A stretch of 59,755 bases of DNA from assembly GCA_018647265.1 (NCBI GenBank), contig JABGTK010000119.1, positions 1 to 59,755 on the forward strand, given 5' to 3'. A program made the translations under genes and the position numbers. The notes beneath the pieces were generated by a model. That model ran no database searches. It saw nothing but the letters and a program-made list of their open reading frames with translations, and was not told the origin of the DNA. The stretch comes from Candidatus Neomarinimicrobiota bacterium (GTDB lineage Bacteria; Fidelibacterota; Marinisomatia; Marinisomatales; TCS55). Numbering within the stretch: position 1 is the stretch's first letter; the number at the start of each line of letters is the position of its first letter. Below, piece after piece: positions 54,770-59,755 of the stretch.

Positions 54770-55732
54770 CTATTGAATAATAGTGCCAATTCGGTTAAAC
54801 CGTGGAATCCACGATTTTAGATCGAGTGAAAAATAAGTAAATAGAGCTTCACCCAGAATATGGGACTTCGGCACAAACCCCCAATATCGTGAGTCTAGAC
54901 TGTCATCTCGATTGTCACCCATAGCCCAATAGTAATCCTGCTCCACGGTATAATAATCAAGGTCACCTATAGGTTTCCCGTCAATAAGCAAATTGCCTTT
55001 TGGCATATTATTTGACCATGGCACAAGCAGATTTCCTTGAGGATAATATGGCGTATAAACTTCCACCTTCCCTTTTCGACGATATAACTCATCGGGACTC
55101 ACCATAGTAAAGGGAAATTCCCTTCCACCGCTTATCAATTTTAATTCATGACCATCGAGAAGCATAAGATGCAGTAACAACTGTGCATTGTCAGGAGATA
55201 TTGCAATCTTATCACCTTTTTGGGGCATCTTTAACGATTTAAAATTATCCTTATTCCCTTGCTGCCCGAGAAAAATATCTTGTTGAACGAACGAAGGGGA
55301 CAGTGGGGACATAACAAATTTCCCATTTTCAGGGAGCGGATAGGGGTTGGAATCAATATGGATTAGCTTGTCTCTGACTTCCAGCATATCACCCGGTTCG
55401 GCGACACACCGTTTTACATATTTCTGTTTCACGTCACGTGGAAATTTAAAAATTATGACGTCGCCCCTTTTTGGTTCTCGGAAAGCTGGAAATTTCATGG
55501 AAGGCACTTCAAACCCAATGTCGGTATATGGTATCCCAATCCAATCGGGTGTACGCATTCCATATACAAAGCGGTTTCCCGCCAGAAAATCTCCGGTCAT
55601 AATTGTATTTTCCATACTTCCAGTGGGAACGATATATAACTCAAAAATGGTCACTTTGAGCGTGAGGACAATAATAACCAGAATTATCAAGGACCTTATT
55701 TCGTGTATAATTTTAGATATTTTGGAATTCAT
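54770..55732 (-). CDS. lepB: Signal peptidase I
   Basis: A 320-residue inner-membrane serine protease that removes Sec/Tat signal peptides. It has one N-terminal membrane helix (LIILVIIVLTLKVTIFELYIV), the nucleophile Ser in PTGSMENTIMTGD and the general base Lys in KQKYVKRCVAEPGD. The C-terminal box is WAMGDNRDDSLDSRYWGFVP. It is longer than minimal LepB because of an insertion between boxes D and E. It follows the RNase HII-YraN gene by 46 bp. Confidence 0.96.
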   Translation of the reverse strand: MNSKISKIIHEIRSLIILVIIVLTLKVTIFELYIVPTGSMENTIMTGDFLAGNRFVYGMRTPDWIGIPYTDIGFEVPSMKFPAFREPKRGDVIIFKFPRDVKQKYVKRCVAEPGDMLEVRDKLIHIDSNPYPLPENGKFVMSPLSPSFVQQDIFLGQQGNKDNFKSLKMPQKGDKIAISPDNAQLLLHLMLLDGHELKLISGGREFPFTMVSPDELYRRKGKVEVYTPYYPQGNLLVPWSNNMPKGNLLIDGKPIGDLDYYTVEQDYYWAMGDNRDDSLDSRYWGFVPKSHILGEALFTYFSLDLKSWIPRFNRIGTIIQ

Positions 55733-55778
55733 AGGCGACGAAGTTAGGAACGCTCTCCCATTTCGAACGAAGAGATTA

Positions 55779-56744
55779 TTAGTCTAAACTGATTCCTTCG
55801 TAATTTTTTATAATTACTTCTTTTTCCAGCATTACAGTAGCTACATCAAGTCGTATATCCTTTTCATCTTCAAGTTCTGATAGATAATATTGGATGGCAG
55901 ATTCTAATTTTTCCAATTTTGATTGGTCCACTTTTAATATGGGTCCACCCATTTGATCTTTGGTAGCTGTTTTTACTTCAACAAAAACCAATTCTCCATT
56001 TTTTTCTGAAATAATATCCAATTCTCCGTAGTGACTGCAGGATTTATTCATTGCAATAATTTTATATCCTTTATTCAAATATTGGAGAGCCACCATTTGT
56101 TCACCCAATCTTCCAATTTTCCTAGATGATTTCAACCATTCCATCGTAGGGAGATTTGCTTTAACCGGCGCAAAAGATTTTCGATGGATTGGCGTTGCTT
56201 TGAATTCCTTTAATGCTTCCATATGCTGTTTCGTTCCATATCCTTTATGTTTTTCAAAATAAAATTCAGGAAAAATAGGTGCAACATCTTTCATGATTCT
56301 ATCACGAGTGACTTTTGCGATGATAGATGCGGCACTAATAGATTCTACTTTATTATCCCCATCAATGATTCCTTCATTCTTAACAGATTGATCCGGAAGG
56401 GCAAAACCATCAATCAGTGCTTTATCGGGTTTCCGGACTAAACTTTCTAATGCTTGGCGCATAGCTTGGTATGTGCCCTGAAGAATATTAATTCGGTCAA
56501 TTTTTTTATGGGAAACAATACCAACACCAACTTCAGCGACTGCTTTGATTTCGTCAAATAACTTTTCCCGTTTTTTAGGGGATATTTTTTTAGAATCCGC
56601 CAATCCAACAATGCCATGATTTTCAGGCAAAATAACGGCGGCAGCTACAACAGGACCAGCCAATGGACCTCGCCCTGCTTCATCTACACCGGCGGTTATT
56701 TCCAACTTACTTCCCAAATTTCTGAACCATTGGATCGTAACCAC
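55779..56744 (-). CDS. rnhB: Ribonuclease HII fused to a YraN (UPF0102) endonuclease-like domain
   Basis: A 321-residue two-domain protein. Residues 15-200 are RNase HII, which removes ribonucleotides from DNA: catalytic Asp21 and Glu22 in GVDEAGRGPLAGP, Asp112 in LIDGFALP and Asp130 in GDNK, plus FEKHKGYGTKQH. Residues 207-321 are a YraN/UPF0102 domain with GRLGEQ, YGELDII (Asp243) and FVEVKT (Glu256, Lys258), the PD-(D/E)XK-like core. In most bacteria rnhB and yraN are separate neighbours. The ATG at 56744 overlaps comEC by 49 bp; a TTG at 56705 after GGAAG is an alternative start. Confidence 0.93.
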   Translation of the reverse strand: MVTIQWFRNLGSKLEITAGVDEAGRGPLAGPVVAAAVILPENHGIVGLADSKKISPKKREKLFDEIKAVAEVGVGIVSHKKIDRINILQGTYQAMRQALESLVRKPDKALIDGFALPDQSVKNEGIIDGDNKVESISAASIIAKVTRDRIMKDVAPIFPEFYFEKHKGYGTKQHMEALKEFKATPIHRKSFAPVKANLPTMEWLKSSRKIGRLGEQMVALQYLNKGYKIIAMNKSCSHYGELDIISEKNGELVFVEVKTATKDQMGGPILKVDQSKLEKLESAIQYYLSELEDEKDIRLDVATVMLEKEVIIKNYEGISLD

Positions 56745-59026
56745 AATGCACCGGATTGATCTGTACGGTGGATTTTTTCTGCATATTGACTAATTCTTTC
56801 TAAAACATCATTTGATGGGTGACGAAATTTGTTCCGATACCCCACTGAGACAACTGCTATTTCCGGATTCACTAATTTTAAAAAACCATCAGAGGAACTC
56901 GTTTTTGAGCCGTGATGACCAACTTTGAGAACATTTGATCTAAGCATTTCTCCATATTGAGTTAATTCATATTCTCCTTCCAATTCGAGATCTCCCGTAA
57001 ACAAGAAAGATGTTTCGCCATAAACCAGCTTCATAACGATACTGGAATTATTAATATTACTGGAATTATTAACAAATTCTGAATCTGGCGAAAAAAACTC
57101 AATGGCTAAATTATTATCCAAAAATCTGATTTCTCCTGGCGAAGGTTTATCAACAAGTGCATTTCTTTCAATTAATTTCGATTTAAGTGTTTTGTATGTC
57201 CAAGAATCATAATCAAGATATGTGTCAAAAACTGTATCAACGGGAAAAGATTTAGCTACAGTGATTAATCCGCCAATATGATCGCTGTGTGGATGCGTCA
57301 TCACAAGCCAATTGATTCGATCAATTCCCATATATTGGAGTACAGGATTTACCACAAGTTCACCATAATCACGTTTCCCGAACTTTTGACCACCATCGAT
57401 AAGCATTGTTTTATTATTGGGCATTCTTAGGAGAATAGCATCACCTTGCCCAACATCTAAATAGATTATATCCAAATATTTTAGTGATCCACCATAGTCC
57501 CAAGTGAGAATTGCAATTATGACTAATCCTGGGAATAAGGCGAATTTTTTAAATTTTGGAATTAAGAACAAGAATGGGATGCTAATGAAAATAAAGTAAA
57601 TCAATATCCAAATGAGTGAGAAATGTGGCATTTCAATAAAAGCGAATGGAAAGTCTGAAAAAAATTCAGCAAGGTAAGAAATCAAATTTGTAACAAACCA
57701 TGCACTTTGTCCAAATAACCCACCAAGAATTGGAATCCATCCAAAGAAAATGATACAAAAACCAATGGCCACTAAAATACCCACAATTGGAACAATAAAC
57801 ACATTGGCAACCAACGAGATTATAGGAATCCTGCCAAAATAAAATGCTGTAATTGGAAGTGTGCCAATCTGCGCCGAAAGTGAAACGATAAATAAGCCAT
57901 AAATAAATCGGACAGGTTTTGATTTAATTGAACTGATCTTTAATTTTTCTGGAAGTATGGATTCGATCAATTGATAAAATATTACAATGGACAAAACTGC
58001 CGTGTAGCTGAAAATAAAACCGAGGTCGTATATATATAATGGATCGAAGAGTAAAATGAGAAAAGCTGAAAAGAATATAGTGTTCCAAAGATTTCCCTGG
58101 CGATTTAGTATCGGTGTCAAAACATATAATCCTGCCATAAGGCTGGCGCGGATGACGCTGGGCTTCCCTCCTGTTAAAAAACAAAAAAAGATCAATCCAA
58201 AAATAATTAGCAACCTGTCCCAACCCCAAGGAAAACGAAGTATTTTACCTATCATTATTAAAATAATCAGAACATATCCAACATGAAGACCGGACACAGC
58301 CAACACATGGATAACGCCCGTATCGGTGAAATTCTCCCGCACTTCTGCATCAACAGATGATTTATCGCCCAGAATTAATGCGGTGATTAGTCCATAATTT
58401 TCCCCAATTTTATTTTGGAATAGGGTTCGGATATTATTTTGAGTCCGCTGAATAATATTAATGTTTGAATCAAGTATCTCAATCATCACTCCATCTTCTA
58501 CATAACATCGTCCATATATTCCTTTTCTTGCGTAGAATTTTCTATAATCAAATTCGCCTGGATTTCGAGCACCTTGGATAGCATTAAATTGTCCCATAGT
58601 GGAAATTGTCATTCCCACTTTAATTTCTTGGTTTGATTCAGTAAATAGTAAAATAGAGGGAAATATAATTTTAATTGAATCCAAATAGATTATGGGATTA
58701 TCCAATCGAATCCGAAATCCTTTTTCACGTTTTACAACTTCTATTACAGATCCATTAACAGTAATTACTGATTCATTTAAGGCAATCGCTGAATCTTTAT
58801 GATGCTGAATAGTTGATTGTCGGATTTTTGTTTGGGTAAATCCCAAGAGCATTAATATGAAGAATCCTACAATATAGACATTCCGCCAGCGGATGAGAAT
58901 TATAAGTTCGATAATTAAAAGAATGATAGACGCCCAAACCGGGAGCCAGTTGGCAAAAATGCCTACGAGAAATGCGCCAAGAATAAAGGCGAATGGAAAG
59001 GAAATTATTTTTGACTTAATCCTCAT
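56696..59026 (-). CDS. comEC: DNA internalization competence protein ComEC/Rec2
   Basis: A 776-residue inner-membrane DNA channel protein for natural transformation. After two or three N-terminal helices comes an OB-like DUF4131 domain. The competence transmembrane domain contains GLITALILGDKSSVDAEVRE and GVIHVLAVSGLHVGYVL. The C-terminal metallo-beta-lactamase domain has YLDVGQGDAILLRMP, MTHPHSDHIGGL and GHHGSKTSSSDGFL, so the putative nuclease metal site is intact. Other competence genes are absent, but a prepilin peptidase occurs elsewhere in the window. It is divergent from the HTH-PAS gene. Confidence 0.95.
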   Translation of the reverse strand: MRIKSKIISFPFAFILGAFLVGIFANWLPVWASIILLIIELIILIRWRNVYIVGFFILMLLGFTQTKIRQSTIQHHKDSAIALNESVITVNGSVIEVVKREKGFRIRLDNPIIYLDSIKIIFPSILLFTESNQEIKVGMTISTMGQFNAIQGARNPGEFDYRKFYARKGIYGRCYVEDGVMIEILDSNINIIQRTQNNIRTLFQNKIGENYGLITALILGDKSSVDAEVRENFTDTGVIHVLAVSGLHVGYVLIILIMIGKILRFPWGWDRLLIIFGLIFFCFLTGGKPSVIRASLMAGLYVLTPILNRQGNLWNTIFFSAFLILLFDPLYIYDLGFIFSYTAVLSIVIFYQLIESILPEKLKISSIKSKPVRFIYGLFIVSLSAQIGTLPITAFYFGRIPIISLVANVFIVPIVGILVAIGFCIIFFGWIPILGGLFGQSAWFVTNLISYLAEFFSDFPFAFIEMPHFSLIWILIYFIFISIPFLFLIPKFKKFALFPGLVIIAILTWDYGGSLKYLDIIYLDVGQGDAILLRMPNNKTMLIDGGQKFGKRDYGELVVNPVLQYMGIDRINWLVMTHPHSDHIGGLITVAKSFPVDTVFDTYLDYDSWTYKTLKSKLIERNALVDKPSPGEIRFLDNNLAIEFFSPDSEFVNNSSNINNSSIVMKLVYGETSFLFTGDLELEGEYELTQYGEMLRSNVLKVGHHGSKTSSSDGFLKLVNPEIAVVSVGYRNKFRHPSNDVLERISQYAEKIHRTDQSGALWLRSNGSEIWEVSWK

Positions 59027-59132
59027 TGCATCAAATCTAAATTAAATATACCAATTGACCAATAATTAACCATTTCAGGAATTGTTTATTAACCTGACCT
59101 TTTCTAAGATTGCAGGGGTAAATGAGGACAAA

Positions 59133-59726
59133 ATGACATTCGAACAATTACAGGACTATATGTACGAGAATCATCGTATTCGCCGGCAAATGGATATTGC
59201 AAAATATTTTGGTGTTACCACACAAGCAATTTCTAATTGGAAACGCACCAACACAATTCCAGCAAAATATGCTCTAAAACTGACTGTACCTCAACCAACC
59301 AATAATGTTGAGTTGATCGAATCACTCACTGATGTATTGATGAATTTGAATGATAGCATCCGCGATCTGAAGGCCATCAAGTCTATAACAGATTTGGGTA
59401 CACATTGGTTCGTCGATGGAAAATGGCGAATTGATGGTGAGCATCCCATCATTCAATACACCCATTTAAAAGGCGATTGGCAGGAGATCATCGGATATAC
59501 CAATGATGAAATCCTGGAGATGGATAATGTAGGCGGCACCCTGTTCCTCATGGATGAAAGAGAATATCTGAACCGTCTCCAGCCCACTGGAATTACAGAA
59601 GCTTCTTATATGGGGTACTGGACTTATATCCATAAAAACGGTTATGAATTTAAAATGAAGGGTAAAACTTGGGTGGATTATGTTTCTCAAACTTTTAAAT
59701 CTGCTGTTACCCTACAGAATAAATAA
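59133..59726 (+). CDS. HTH protein with PAS-like sensory domain
   Basis: About 197 residues from ATG 59133, which has GAGGA four bases upstream. The N-terminus is a phage CI-like helix-turn-helix (MDIAKYFGVTTQAISNWKR, about 20-38). A short helical linker leads to a C-terminal PAS-like domain (about 90-190) with KGDWQEIIGYTNDEILEM and YWTYIHKNGYEFKMKGK. It is probably a ligand- or redox-sensing transcription factor. The frame extends to 59082, but that part looks noncoding. It is transcribed away from comEC, which makes comEC a possible target. Confidence 0.72.
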   Translation: MTFEQLQDYMYENHRIRRQMDIAKYFGVTTQAISNWKRTNTIPAKYALKLTVPQPTNNVELIESLTDVLMNLNDSIRDLKAIKSITDLGTHWFVDGKWRIDGEHPIIQYTHLKGDWQEIIGYTNDEILEMDNVGGTLFLMDEREYLNRLQPTGITEASYMGYWTYIHKNGYEFKMKGKTWVDYVSQTFKSAVTLQNK

Positions 59727-59755
59727 TACCCCTTCACAATTAAATAAACGGAATC

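Noticed and set aside
55347-55787. A 146-codon open frame on the plus strand
   Set aside because: Antisense to the lepB coding region and to the gap before it; composition unlike the neighbouring real proteins.
1-59755. CRISPR array, insertion sequence or prophage
   Set aside because: No regularly spaced direct repeats, transposase, integrase or terminal inverted repeats were found; gene order is dominated by conserved housekeeping runs.

Overview
The window comes from an AT-rich, Gram-negative bacterial chromosome. Lipoprotein signal peptides, RlpA, ComEC, TPR and PEGA-domain envelope proteins, lysine and kynurenine catabolic enzymes and many TTG starts fit the FCB group, possibly Candidatus Marinimicrobia (SAR406). 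That placement is inference: there is no rRNA gene here. Gene density is high, most genes are conserved housekeeping genes, and no transposon, prophage or CRISPR array is visible.

Layout. 0.1-4.8 kb holds envelope and accessory genes: a DUF998-like membrane protein, an M28 peptidase lipoprotein, an overlapping BolA/2-oxoglutarate oxygenase pair, DUF1232, zinc-ribbon and PEGA proteins. 4.8-10.4 kb is a compact run: TPR lipoprotein, pyrK, pyrD, rlpA, a diacylglycerol-kinase-like lipid kinase and cdsA. 10.5-14.8 kb encodes an ornithine-aminotransferase-like enzyme, an ALDH7 semialdehyde dehydrogenase and lysine 6-aminotransferase, i.e. lysine to 2-aminoadipate. 14.9-17.0 kb is the most unusual part: a zinc-ribbon gene interrupted by a -1 frame change, a pilin-like/PEBP fusion protein and a prepilin peptidase. 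17.0-20.0 kb has rsmI, tmk and a CtpA protease. 20.1-28.0 kb has tRNA-Val, thrS, infC (apparent AUC start), rpmI, rplT, pheS, pheT, zapA and folD. 28.1-31.2 kb is a tryptophan-to-anthranilate cluster (TDO, atypical SDR, kynureninase). It is followed by tRNA-Arg, cutA and a potassium channel.

At about 32.7 kb transcription switches from mostly plus to mostly minus. The convergent gap carries a 28-bp dif-like sequence, so this could be the replication terminus. Beyond it lie leuS, tRNA-Pro genes, membrane proteins, an FKBP, a MerR regulator and alanine dehydrogenase. Next come the translation/RNA cluster rimP-nusA-infB-rbfA-truB-ribF-rpsO-pnp (transcribed leftwards), gpsA, an acyl-CoA synthetase, tRNA-Leu, a group of unknown coiled-coil and lipoprotein genes, lepB, a fused RNase HII-YraN gene, comEC and a divergent HTH-PAS regulator.

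Functional themes are translation and RNA metabolism, amino-acid catabolism (lysine, tryptophan, alanine), pyrimidine and phospholipid synthesis, and envelope proteins. The best candidates for something undescribed are the 14.9-17.0 kb cassette, the infC start codon, the dif-like site at the strand switch and the RNase HII-YraN fusion. Two longer non-coding stretches, 20159-20373 and 51787-52155 outside the tRNA-Leu, show no recognisable riboswitch or T-box.
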